Source: G963556115 sp963678205 (GTDB lineage Bacteria; Planctomycetota; SZUA-567). From it: 64,000 bases of DNA. Made by a program: the position numbers and the translations under genes. The notes under the pieces were generated by a model. That model was not told the origin of the DNA, searched no databases, and was given only the letters and a program-made list of their open reading frames with translations. Positions 10,143 to 18,068 of this stretch are shown here, in pieces. Location of the stretch: positions 2,852,001 through 2,916,000 of the forward strand of contig OY782760.1 of assembly GCA_963678205.1 (NCBI GenBank), in the 5' to 3' direction. Numbering within the stretch: the stretch's first letter is position 1; the number at the start of each line of letters is the position of its first letter.

Positions 10143-10190
10143 AGAACACCTTTATATTTCAATATATTTATGATTCAAGAACAAACTTTC

Positions 10191-10409
10191 TTATACTTCT
10201 CTTTCAGCCATAATATCTTCAATATTATCTTTGAGCTCAGCAAGTTTCTCATCGCTCATGTCTTTTAGCACACTGCTATTATCAGAAGCTTGAGAAAGTT
10301 TGCCTGCACTACTACTACTTTGACTGCGTTTAGCAAAATACATTACAAGCAACGCTGCCCCAGCTCCAGCTACAGCTCCTTTAAGCAATCCATCAGTAGA
10401 CATATACAT
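10191..10409 (-). CDS. Small glycine-zipper membrane protein (72 aa)
   Basis: A single N-terminal hydrophobic helix (LLKGAVAGAGAALLVMYFAKR, about residues 8-28, shown here as KGAVAGAGAALLVMYF) with small-residue spacing typical of a glycine zipper, followed by a Ser-rich linker and an acidic helical tail (LKDMSDEKLAELKDNIEDIM). The helix shares the KGxxxGAG pattern with the 129- and 324-residue proteins of the same operon. It sits 24 bases after the 129-residue gene. The likely job is packing in a membrane, perhaps that of a ferrosome-like organelle. No named family recognised. Confidence 0.7.
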   Translation of the reverse strand: MYMSTDGLLKGAVAGAGAALLVMYFAKRSQSSSSAGKLSQASDNSSVLKDMSDEKLAELKDNIEDIMAEREV

Positions 10410-10433
10410 ATCCTTTCAAAATCCAATTCATTA

Positions 10434-10823
10434 TTAATCTTCTTTATCGCCTTTTTCAGCACGAACATCTTCTACCTGCTCTTTAAGTTCTTCAAATCCA
10501 CAAGAAACAGCATCCCATGTACTTACCGCACCAGAAATAATTGCTTTTCTTACTTTAGGATGTCCAAGTACAACAGCAACTCCCGCTCCAGTAAGCAAAC
10601 CTTTAATATAATTTTTATCAGTAAAATCAAACCAGCTTTTAAGCGAACTCTTCTTTTGAAGCTCAACAGCCTGCTGCTCTGGTATCACTTCTTGAACAGG
10701 ATACTGCTGAGTAGCATACTGATTATAGTATTCATAATTTTGTGGAACACTCTGATACTGAGGGTATTGCTGGTATTGTTGATAATAATACTCTGGTGTT
10801 ACCTGTTGTTGATTATAATCCAT
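10434..10823 (-). CDS. Gln/Tyr-rich protein with a DUF5132-like membrane segment (129 aa)
   Basis: Residues 1-55 are low complexity, rich in Gln, Tyr and Pro (repeated YQQYPQYQ-type units), which is prion-like in composition. Residues about 72-90 form a short hydrophobic glycine-rich helix (YIKGLLTGAGVAVVLG), then PKVRKAIISGAVSTWDAV and an acidic helix ELKEQVEDVRAE. The last part resembles DUF5132 proteins as I remember them, which often sit beside P-type ATPases. It lies 51 bases after the second ATPase gene and starts with ATG after AAAGGAG. The disordered N-terminus may self-associate on a membrane surface; that is inference. Confidence 0.75.
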   Translation of the reverse strand: MDYNQQQVTPEYYYQQYQQYPQYQSVPQNYEYYNQYATQQYPVQEVIPEQQAVELQKKSSLKSWFDFTDKNYIKGLLTGAGVAVVLGHPKVRKAIISGAVSTWDAVSCGFEELKEQVEDVRAEKGDKED

Positions 10824-10874
10824 TTTTTCTCCTTTATTATTTGATGTACTGTAATTCGCTTAATTATTACAATA

Positions 10875-13109
10875 TTACTCTATATAAACAACATCTGCTT
10901 CTTTCTCATTAACAACTTTTTCTGCAATTGTTTTTTCTTCTCCAGGGAACGTCAACAGTCTTGAAGAGTTGATAAGTATGCCAATTGTATGAGTTATATG
11001 TAGCATACCCGCCATCATAGGGTTAATGTACCCTGCTGCGGCCATTATTGCACCGATAATATTCGTCCCAGTAGCCAAAGCAAAGTTCTGATATATTACA
11101 CTTCTTGTTTTTCCACTTAAAACACGTAATCCAACAAGTTCATCCAGTCCATCATTAATAAGAACGATATCAGCCGCCTCAAGGGCAACATCTGCTCCAC
11201 CAATCCCCATTGCCACACCAACATCAGCTCTCACTAAAGCAAGTCCATCGTTAATTCCATCACCTACCATTAATACTTCACAACCATCCTCTTTAAGTTT
11301 ATTTATAATCTCGTCTTTCTGATCAGGCAGCAGTGAATGATGGTACACATCAAAACCATAACGCTCAGCAATATATTCAGCTGCATACTTACTGTCACCA
11401 GTAAGCATATGTAATTGGTTGACTCCTGTATTTCTCAACTTTGCTAATGTCTGCGCAAGCTCCGGTCTCAGGCAATTTTCAAATCCAAGTATACCGGCAA
11501 GCAAATTATTCTTAGCAACATAAGTAACCATCATACCGTGACGAGCCATCTTGTCGCCATCTGCTTTATATGACTCAACCTCAACACCCGCTTCAACCAT
11601 ATACAGATAGCTACCAATATAGAATTCATCACCACCAACCGCAGCACGAACTCCTTTACCATGTACAAAGTCACATTCATAATGAGGAGATGGTTTAATA
11701 CCCTGCTTACGCGCTTCATGCTTTATTGCTTTTGCCAAAGGGTGCTGGTTATGCAGCTCAGCCGATACAGATATTTCAAGTATATCATTAGAAGTAAAAT
11801 CATTGAATTCGAGTATTTTTGTCAACTCCGGCTCATGCGAAGTAAGAGTCCCCGTCTTATCAAAACAATATACAGAAGTTTCAGAAACCTTTTCAAGATA
11901 TTTTCCACCCTTTATCAGTATACCTTTTCGTGCAGCAGCTCTTAGAGCAGCAGTAACAGCTGAAGATGCAGCAAGCACAGTAGCACATGGACACGCCATT
12001 ACCAGCATAACAGTTAGAGCACGCGCAATGCTTCCAGTTATAAACAATGTCAATCCAGTAGATGCGATACCAATACGTACAAGCTTATGAGCTAAATTAT
12101 CCGCCATAACTTCCATAGGCGCACGATTCCCTAAATTATCTTCCACCTGACGAAGAATATAGGAGAGATAAGTGTCATCACCAACAGCTTTAACCTCAGC
12201 CTGTATCAGCCCTCCGTCAACAATAGTACCGGATAAAATTTTATCTCCAGATGTTTTTTCAACATGAATACCATTACCAGTGATTGAAGCTTCATTCACA
12301 AGAGCATTACCGTGTATGACCACTGCATCAGCTGGTATTTTTTCCCCTGCGTGAAGAACAATTATTTCACCTGGTTTCAAAGATGAAACCGGAACTTCCA
12401 CCTCAACACCATCTTTCAAGATGAAAACATCTTTGGTCGCCACTTCGAGAATACTACGAATTGAACGTCTTGATTTTTCTGTAATCTTATCAGTAAGAAG
12501 TTCTGCCCCTTCAGTAATCCAAAGTATTTCAAGGGCAGTCAAAGCCTCTCCTAAAAATACGGCCAGCAAACAACTCGCCCCAAGGAAGGTATGCAGAGTA
12601 ACTTTTTTAGACTCTATCGTATCTTTGACAGCTTTTTTAATAAGCGGTATTGTCAATAGTGAAACTGTAATTCCTAACGGAGTGAATAAAGTTTCAGCCA
12701 GTGTAATTTTTAATATATTACAACATACAAAAGCAGCCCCCGAGACAATACTTGCAGCTACAAACCTCCAAGTTTGAGACGAACTTTCTTTAGAAACGAC
12801 TTCATTACAACTAGAACAACTAGCAACAGAACCGTCTGAAATATATTTCTCAATTAAAGCGCGAAGTATCAGTTCAAGTTTAGCAAGTAAATCCTTATGT
12901 GTAATTATCTCAGTATCATAAACCAAAGCAGTACTATAGCACTTCATATTATCACGAATATTTATTACTCCAGCAATTGCCGTACACTGATTTATCCATT
13001 CACGCTGCATAACAGCTCGCTTTTTAAGAGAACCAATCTTTACGCGTAATCTTCCTCGGCTCTGATGACGTATTTTTATCCCAGATTTATACAGTTGTGA
13101 CTTCAACAT
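10875..13109 (-). CDS. P1B-type heavy-metal ATPase with degenerate actuator motif
   Basis: A 744-residue P-type ATPase. The N-terminal domain (1-90) is HMA-like but lacks CxxC; it has SRGRLRVKIGSLKK at 17-30. A CSSC pair follows at 98-101. The TM4 motif is CPC (373-375, MACPCATVL) and the phosphorylation site DKTGT is at 417-421; HNQHPLAKA and MLTGDS are present. Two core motifs are altered: the actuator TGES is TGNG (277-280), losing the catalytic Glu needed for dephosphorylation, and the hinge GDGxNDxPAL is GDGINDGLAL. The gene overlaps the upstream FeoA-domain gene by 23 bases. It may be a slow, regulatory or partner ATPase beside the SCA-type enzyme. The metal is uncertain. Confidence 0.88.
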   Translation of the reverse strand: MLKSQLYKSGIKIRHQSRGRLRVKIGSLKKRAVMQREWINQCTAIAGVINIRDNMKCYSTALVYDTEIITHKDLLAKLELILRALIEKYISDGSVASCSSCNEVVSKESSSQTWRFVAASIVSGAAFVCCNILKITLAETLFTPLGITVSLLTIPLIKKAVKDTIESKKVTLHTFLGASCLLAVFLGEALTALEILWITEGAELLTDKITEKSRRSIRSILEVATKDVFILKDGVEVEVPVSSLKPGEIIVLHAGEKIPADAVVIHGNALVNEASITGNGIHVEKTSGDKILSGTIVDGGLIQAEVKAVGDDTYLSYILRQVEDNLGNRAPMEVMADNLAHKLVRIGIASTGLTLFITGSIARALTVMLVMACPCATVLAASSAVTAALRAAARKGILIKGGKYLEKVSETSVYCFDKTGTLTSHEPELTKILEFNDFTSNDILEISVSAELHNQHPLAKAIKHEARKQGIKPSPHYECDFVHGKGVRAAVGGDEFYIGSYLYMVEAGVEVESYKADGDKMARHGMMVTYVAKNNLLAGILGFENCLRPELAQTLAKLRNTGVNQLHMLTGDSKYAAEYIAERYGFDVYHHSLLPDQKDEIINKLKEDGCEVLMVGDGINDGLALVRADVGVAMGIGGADVALEAADIVLINDGLDELVGLRVLSGKTRSVIYQNFALATGTNIIGAIMAAAGYINPMMAGMLHITHTIGILINSSRLLTFPGEEKTIAEKVVNEKEADVVYIE

Positions 13110-13812
13110 ACTTTGCTTTCTTATCTGTTAGATGTATTCTTGCAGAACCTTTAATTGTTTTTAGACATATTAACTCATCACCTGAATCAACATTATTTCC
13201 CGAATATAATTCACTCACATGCTCTAAACCTTCCAGAACAATTTTCTGCTTACGTGAAATCCCCAAACCTTTCATAAATGCAGCAAATTTTCGTCCACCA
13301 ACAAAACCAGTAACCTCAAAATCCATTTCGACTCTAGCAGAGGAAAATTGCTGCACTTGCCCTTCTTCATGAGATCCTAAAATTCGAGCCGCAGTAGCTT
13401 CACCGACTTTAATTCGATCTCTATTATTAATCCTAAGAACATATTCCATCGGCGGTAAACGTCTCATAAGACGGACTTTACTTCCCGGCTTAATCCCCAA
13501 CATATCCAAAGACTTCTTGAGCCAACATCCCCCCTTGACTTCAACCACGTCAGCATCATCTTTAAACCTTATCTCACCAAGGGTTTTCTTGTCTCTATCC
13601 ACCTGAAGAATGACCTTGCTTGTCAAACCACCACCAAGCACAACAGATCCTTCTGAACCTTTAATACGCAGTGACGGCAAATTTGTTGGAAGGTGCTTAT
13701 GACACTCAGACCCAACCCTCAATCCTGCTCGACCGAGTTCATTTTCTATTGTTTCATTGGTAATTGCATCTATTCGCAAAAGTTGCTCAAACGGAGCATT
13801 ACTTAAATTCAT
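13087..13812 (-). CDS. Protein with tandem FeoA-like (SH3) domains
   Basis: A 241-residue soluble protein. Two segments match the FeoA SH3-like fold by pattern: LGIKPGSKVRLMRRLPPMEYVLRINN followed by IKVGEATAARIL (about 104-145, quoted in parts) and LGISRKQKIVLEGLEH...GDELICLKTIKGSARIHLTDKKAKYVEV (about 183-239). The first 100 residues (LRIKGSEGSVVLGGG...) may be a third, more diverged copy. FeoA normally binds the G-domain side of FeoB; here the gene overlaps both neighbouring P-type ATPase genes (14 bases upstream, 23 downstream), so the protein is made in strict coupling with them and may regulate the pumps rather than FeoB. The pattern is seen in the sequence; the partner is inferred. Confidence 0.75.
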   Translation of the reverse strand: MNLSNAPFEQLLRIDAITNETIENELGRAGLRVGSECHKHLPTNLPSLRIKGSEGSVVLGGGLTSKVILQVDRDKKTLGEIRFKDDADVVEVKGGCWLKKSLDMLGIKPGSKVRLMRRLPPMEYVLRINNRDRIKVGEATAARILGSHEEGQVQQFSSARVEMDFEVTGFVGGRKFAAFMKGLGISRKQKIVLEGLEHVSELYSGNNVDSGDELICLKTIKGSARIHLTDKKAKYVEVTTV

Positions 13813-15940
13813 TATTTTCTCCGTTATCAGATAATTGTTTAATCAAATTTTCCGTCTTTCTACTCACACGCGCCCCATTAAGTAAATATAAAAGTGAGCT
13901 AACAGTTGAACCATTATGAATTAACGCCGAAGTAAATGGTGATAATTTACCAAGCGTTGAAAGTAAGAGAGTAATCGTATTGATACCAATTGAAGTCTTC
14001 ATACCAGCACTAATTTTCTCTTGTGAATTTCTTGCAAGTCCATAAGCATAAACCAGAGACAATAATTCATCTCTAAGAAGTACTATTTCAGCCGCTTCTC
14101 GAGCAATATCTGACCCTTCTGCCATCGAGACACCTACATCAGCGGCAACAAGTGCGGGTGCGTCATTTACCCCATCACCAACAAAAGCAACGGAGTATCC
14201 ATCTTCTTTAAGCTTTTCAACTACAGTAGCCTTATCCTGCGGTTTTAATTCCCATCTGGCTTCAACACCAAGTTTCGAAGCAATTGCCTTCGCCGTAACT
14301 TCGTTATCCCCAGTCAACATAACCATACGCTTTACACCAAGAGCTCTAAAGCATTCAAGGCACAACTCACTCTCTTCACGCAAAGTATCAGATAAAGCAA
14401 TTATCCCAATCAACTTGTCATCTTTAGCAATATATAGAATAGTGTTTCCATCTTGCCTCCATTTATCAGCTTCTGTATCAGCTATTGAACAATCCACTTT
14501 TTCATCGTCATGTATAAAATGCCTGCTACCTACTCTTATCAGACTGTCATCAACGTATGCCGACACTCCATGAGCCACAACAAAGTCAACCTCACTTGTA
14601 TGCGGAATATTAATATCACGTTCTTTTGCCGATTTAACTACTGCGCGCGCAATAGGGTGCGTATAATGTTCTTCTGCTGCGGCTGCAATAGAGAGAATAG
14701 CTTCTTCATCAAGACCATTAAACGGCACGACACCAGAAATACTGAACATTCCAGAAGTCACAGTACCTGTCTTATCAAATACCAAGGCATCAATTCCAGC
14801 CAATTCTTCCAATGCAGTTGCGCCACGGACTAGCACACCATGTTGTGCTACTGCATACATTGCAGCTTTCTGTGCTGTAGGACATATTAACTTCATTGCA
14901 CACGAATAATCTACAGCAAATACAGCTGCAGTGCGAGTTAAGTCTCTAGTCATCAGAAGCACAGCAACTCCAGTAGCAAAGCTTACCGGTACCAAGCTAT
15001 CAGCCAACTGTTCTGCTTTATTTTGCGCTTCAGACTTACTTACTAATGATTCTTTTATAAAACTGGTAATACGCGCTGTAGACACTTCAGAGCCAACAGT
15101 CCTTACCTCAATTTTGAGTCGCCCTTCCATAACTACACTTCCAGCAAATACATTATCGCCTTTTTTCAGCGCTACTGGTACACTCTCCCCAGTGACTGAA
15201 GCCTGATTAACTGTAGCCTGCCCTGAAGAAACAATCCCGTCAATTGGAATCAACTCACCAGAGCCGACAACAACAATATCCCCAAGATGAAGCTCACTAA
15301 AGTCAATCTCACGTTCAACCCCATCATGATCAACCCATACACTCTCAGTAGAAGGATGGAGTAACGTTTTTAGAAGTTTTGTTGAGCGATGCCTTACAGA
15401 TTTCTCAAGATACTCACCCGCATCAAGCATAAAGCGCGTCGCACTTGAAGTAAAATAACGCCCCTGAATAGTCAAAACCGATAGAGTTACAGCATCAAGC
15501 ACCTCTACTTTCAACCCATCTTTAACAAGAGTCTCAACTCCATTTACAATAAACGGAAGATTTCTTGCCCATGTATAAACAGGTTTTACAGAAGATGGCA
15601 AAAAGCTACCCAAGAGAGTCAAACCAACCGAGATTACCAGATTAAGAATATCTGGTGGACTCTCATTATCGGCAGGTCCATCGAAGGTCTCACACGGCAG
15701 ATCACATAATTTTAAAAGAATGAGTTTACGATTTTTTTCACCATACTCATAACAAATTACAACAGAGCCCAGTTTACGATTAAATCTTATATTATGAATT
15801 TCTGCAACCTTACTCAACGCAGCTTCAAGAAGATCCTCTTGCAGACTTTTAATACGTAAAAAATTACTGCGCACCCTCAGCCTGCCCGGGATATCATGAG
15901 CCAGAACAAGATCACAGCCATTATGTGAAAAGACTTTCAT
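13799..15940 (-). CDS. P1B-type ATPase with SCA motif in TM4 (P1B-6-like, candidate ferrosome ATPase FezB)
   Basis: A 713-residue P-type ATPase counted from the ATG at 15940; an in-frame TTG four codons earlier is possible but has no better ribosome site. The N-terminus has HDIPGRLRVR (about 15-24) in an HMA-like fold without CxxC. Core motifs are complete: TGES (250-253), DKTGT (389-393), EEHYTHPIA, MLTGDN (about 540) and GDGVNDAPAL (about 590). TM4 carries DYSCAMKLICP (about 344-354) instead of CPC. From memory, SCA in TM4 marks the P1B-6 class, to which the ferrosome ATPase FezB belongs. It would load iron into a membrane compartment or export it. It overlaps the next gene by 14 bases. Confidence 0.85.
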   Translation of the reverse strand: MKVFSHNGCDLVLAHDIPGRLRVRSNFLRIKSLQEDLLEAALSKVAEIHNIRFNRKLGSVVICYEYGEKNRKLILLKLCDLPCETFDGPADNESPPDILNLVISVGLTLLGSFLPSSVKPVYTWARNLPFIVNGVETLVKDGLKVEVLDAVTLSVLTIQGRYFTSSATRFMLDAGEYLEKSVRHRSTKLLKTLLHPSTESVWVDHDGVEREIDFSELHLGDIVVVGSGELIPIDGIVSSGQATVNQASVTGESVPVALKKGDNVFAGSVVMEGRLKIEVRTVGSEVSTARITSFIKESLVSKSEAQNKAEQLADSLVPVSFATGVAVLLMTRDLTRTAAVFAVDYSCAMKLICPTAQKAAMYAVAQHGVLVRGATALEELAGIDALVFDKTGTVTSGMFSISGVVPFNGLDEEAILSIAAAAEEHYTHPIARAVVKSAKERDINIPHTSEVDFVVAHGVSAYVDDSLIRVGSRHFIHDDEKVDCSIADTEADKWRQDGNTILYIAKDDKLIGIIALSDTLREESELCLECFRALGVKRMVMLTGDNEVTAKAIASKLGVEARWELKPQDKATVVEKLKEDGYSVAFVGDGVNDAPALVAADVGVSMAEGSDIAREAAEIVLLRDELLSLVYAYGLARNSQEKISAGMKTSIGINTITLLLSTLGKLSPFTSALIHNGSTVSSLLYLLNGARVSRKTENLIKQLSDNGENNEFK

Positions 15941-16060
15941 ACTTAAAACCAATTCTTTCTATGGTTATTGATAATCTATATTCTCTTTATTATCGAATCA
16001 ATACAGATTAATTGTCATTCTGCAATATACATTTATACACTGCAGAACGACAAGAACACA

Positions 16061-16441
16061 CTATTTTTTTTCTTCAGTTTCTTTTGAAGCAGTACAATCC
16101 ACTTTTGGCATAACTTTATTCAACATATACCCTGCTCCGACACCAGCGGTAGCAAAGATTGCAAGTGAAAGCAGGCCTTTAGTACCAGTCAAGCCTGCAG
16201 CCATTGCTCCTGCAAATGACGACGCACTGCATAGAGCAGTATCACGCCCTGCAACTTTAGCAATATCTTTAACTCTATCTTCTGCGCCTTTTTCTGTCTG
16301 AGAGATCCCTTTTGCAGTACCAGCAACAGCACCAACAACAGCACCAGTAATTGCCGCATTTACCGCATGTTGAGTATAACTATAATTTGTTACTTGAGCA
16401 CTAACCGGGTATGTTCCCGGAACATTCTGATAATAAGTCAT
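16061..16441 (-). CDS. Glycine/alanine-rich membrane protein (126 aa), operon member
   Basis: A small protein with two hydrophobic glycine-zipper stretches: AAITGAVVGAVAGTAKG (about 30-46) and a longer one from about residue 78 to 109 (SSFAGAMAAGLTG and LLSLAIFATAGVGAGYML). The C-terminus is charged (KETEEKK) and contains one Cys. The N-terminus is Tyr/Thr/Pro rich. I know no family for it, but its composition is like the small glycine-rich proteins of magnetosome and ferrosome membranes. It lies 13 bases after the Met-rich gene and about 120 bases before the SCA-type ATPase. Confidence 0.7.
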   Translation of the reverse strand: MTYYQNVPGTYPVSAQVTNYSYTQHAVNAAITGAVVGAVAGTAKGISQTEKGAEDRVKDIAKVAGRDTALCSASSFAGAMAAGLTGTKGLLSLAIFATAGVGAGYMLNKVMPKVDCTASKETEEKK

Positions 16442-16454
16442 AAAATCCTTTCAA

Positions 16455-17429
16455 TTATTCTTCAGCAGTTTCTTCTTCTGCAATTTCAGCTCCTGCAAAC
16501 ATAGCACCAATAACCGATCCAATACCATCACGCACAGTCTCACTTGTAAAAATAAACCCTGCAGCTGCCCCTACGATTGCCCCCTTCCAGAAATCACCAG
16601 GTGCTTGCTGAACCATTTCAGCAATTTGAGGCAATTCAGGAGTCTTACCGCTAGCCATATCAGTAAATATCTCAAGATACTGGCCATAACGATTCATATC
16701 ACCCACTGCAGATTCCTGAGCCTGCCCAGATGCTGCCTGTTGCATTTGTGGTTGAGGCTGAGCTTCCAAGCCCTGTGGAGAAACCATGCCGCCCATCATC
16801 TGAGGTTGAGCTGCCATACCTTGAGGAGGAATCATACCACCCATCATCTGAGGTTGAGCTACCATACCTTGAGGAGGAATCATACCACCCATCATCTGAG
16901 GTTGAGCTGCCATACCTTGAGGAGGAATCATACCGCCCATCATCTGAGGTTGAGCTGCCATACCTTGAGGAGGAATCATACCGCCCATCATCTGAGGTTG
17001 AGCTGCCATACCTTGAGGAGGAATCATACCGCCCATCATCTGAGGTTGAGCTGCCATACCTTGAGGAGGAATCATACCGCCCATCATCTGAGGTTGAGCA
17101 GCCATACCTTGAGGAGGGATCATACCGCCCATCATCTGAGGTTGAGCTGCCATATTTGATGGCATTCCACCATTTGGCACTTCAGGCTGAGCAAACAGAC
17201 CATAACCGGACGCTTCACCATAAGAATTTACACCCGTAGTTCCCGAACCTTCAGGACCTTCCGGATGAAGAGGCTCATGAGGAGCCATTCCACTACCCTG
17301 ATACTGCATAGTACCAACACCCATACTCGGCATTTTGTACTGCCCTTCAGAACCAGTCATTACTGATTCAGCATGAGCACTTCCGCCTTCTGCCGTAGTA
17401 GCTTCAGAAGAACAAGAACTACTTTCCAT
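16455..17429 (-). CDS. Met/Gln/Pro repeat protein with C-terminal membrane anchor (324 aa)
   Basis: The N-terminal 85 residues are low complexity with Ser, Glu, Gly and Met. Then come eight near-identical 16-residue units of the form MAAQPQMMGGMIPPQG (about 92-220), each with five Met, giving a high density of thioether side chains that could bind a soft metal or phase-separate. After a short linker the C-terminus holds FWKGAIVGAAAGFIFTSETV and then RDGIGSVIGAMFAGAEIAEE, a glycine-rich membrane segment matching the KGxxxGA anchor of two other operon proteins. No family recognised. Context suggests a coat or scaffold of the iron compartment; that is inference. Confidence 0.75.
   Translation of the reverse strand: MESSSCSSEATTAEGGSAHAESVMTGSEGQYKMPSMGVGTMQYQGSGMAPHEPLHPEGPEGSGTTGVNSYGEASGYGLFAQPEVPNGGMPSNMAAQPQMMGGMIPPQGMAAQPQMMGGMIPPQGMAAQPQMMGGMIPPQGMAAQPQMMGGMIPPQGMAAQPQMMGGMIPPQGMAAQPQMMGGMIPPQGMVAQPQMMGGMIPPQGMAAQPQMMGGMVSPQGLEAQPQPQMQQAASGQAQESAVGDMNRYGQYLEIFTDMASGKTPELPQIAEMVQQAPGDFWKGAIVGAAAGFIFTSETVRDGIGSVIGAMFAGAEIAEEETAEE
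16771..17154. repeat. Eight tandem 48-bp repeats inside the Met-rich gene
   Basis: The unit starts CCTTGAGGAGGAATCATACC on the plus strand and recurs every 48 bases with very few substitutions; the outermost units at each end are the most diverged. Such arrays expand and contract by slippage or recombination, so copy number should vary between strains. Confidence 0.95.
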
Positions 17430-17572
17430 ATTAATCTCCTATAATACAAATTATTTCACCGTGAACACAATATATAGAAAACATTGAACATTAGGTTCCC
17501 GATTTTCTCAATGGCAACAAACCATATCTTTAAAATTAATACAATAATTAAATCAATTAAATCCTACACAAA

Positions 17573-18004
17573 CTATTTTTTCCAGATACTATCCGGCACC
17601 TCATCAGGAGTAAAAGAAAGATCCTCTTTAGTCAATCCCTTTACATGCAGGCTCAACTCCTCAAGTACCTGCGGGAGGTTTTCATCTTTAACAGAAAGAA
17701 TACTATCTGAATAACTCAATAAATATCTTACAACATCTCTAATAAAAGCCTGAACCTTTTTAGAGTCTGTCTTGTCTTTATTAAAGCTAACTAGAAGACT
17801 TCCTGAAATATTATTCACCTTTATTTCATTCACCGACGGTATTTCTTCAATAATAGCTTTCAAATGATCAACAAGCGGTAGCATGTCTTTTGTAAGCCTT
17901 TTAAAAACCTTTATACCAAACCGAACTCTACCCGGAATTTCATGAAGCACAACCGGTCTCGTCTCAACCTCAATTACTTTTTTCTTAATACGTGATAAAA
18001 TCAT
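17573..18004 (-). CDS. HMA-like small protein with IPGR motif (143 aa, FezC-like?)
   Basis: Residues about 15-100 have the beta-alpha-beta pattern of a heavy-metal-associated domain but no CxxC. Instead it has VLHEIPGRVRFG (about 19-30), matching HDIPGRLRVR at the N-terminus of the SCA-type ATPase. The pattern continues with VNEIKVNNISGSLLVSFNKD, as in HMA folds. The C-terminal 40 residues are acidic and may be flexible. It sits 64 bases after feoB and 143 bases before the Met-rich gene. It looks like a free copy of the ATPase N-terminal domain, perhaps an iron chaperone or adaptor. Equating it with a named ferrosome protein would need a search. Confidence 0.7.
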   Translation of the reverse strand: MILSRIKKKVIEVETRPVVLHEIPGRVRFGIKVFKRLTKDMLPLVDHLKAIIEEIPSVNEIKVNNISGSLLVSFNKDKTDSKKVQAFIRDVVRYLLSYSDSILSVKDENLPQVLEELSLHVKGLTKEDLSFTPDEVPDSIWKK

Positions 18005-18068
18005 TAAACTCTCTCTTTTACCTTAATCTCAGCTTCAAAAAATACACTTATAATAGAACTTTCAAAAA

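Noticed and set aside
10290..10844. Plus-strand 184-residue Ser/Ile-rich frame
   Set aside because: Antisense shadow of the Gln/Tyr-rich protein and its neighbour; composition reflects complementing CAA and TAT codons.
16771..17154. Possible CRISPR array (regular 48-bp repeats)
   Set aside because: There are no variable spacers between units and the array lies inside a continuous coding frame.
16605..17239. Two long plus-strand frames with Arg/His- and Glu/Tyr-rich repeats antisense to the Met-rich gene
   Set aside because: They arise from the 48-bp repeat being a multiple of three, which keeps all frames open; no ribosome site, and the minus-strand frame has a membrane anchor and operon context.
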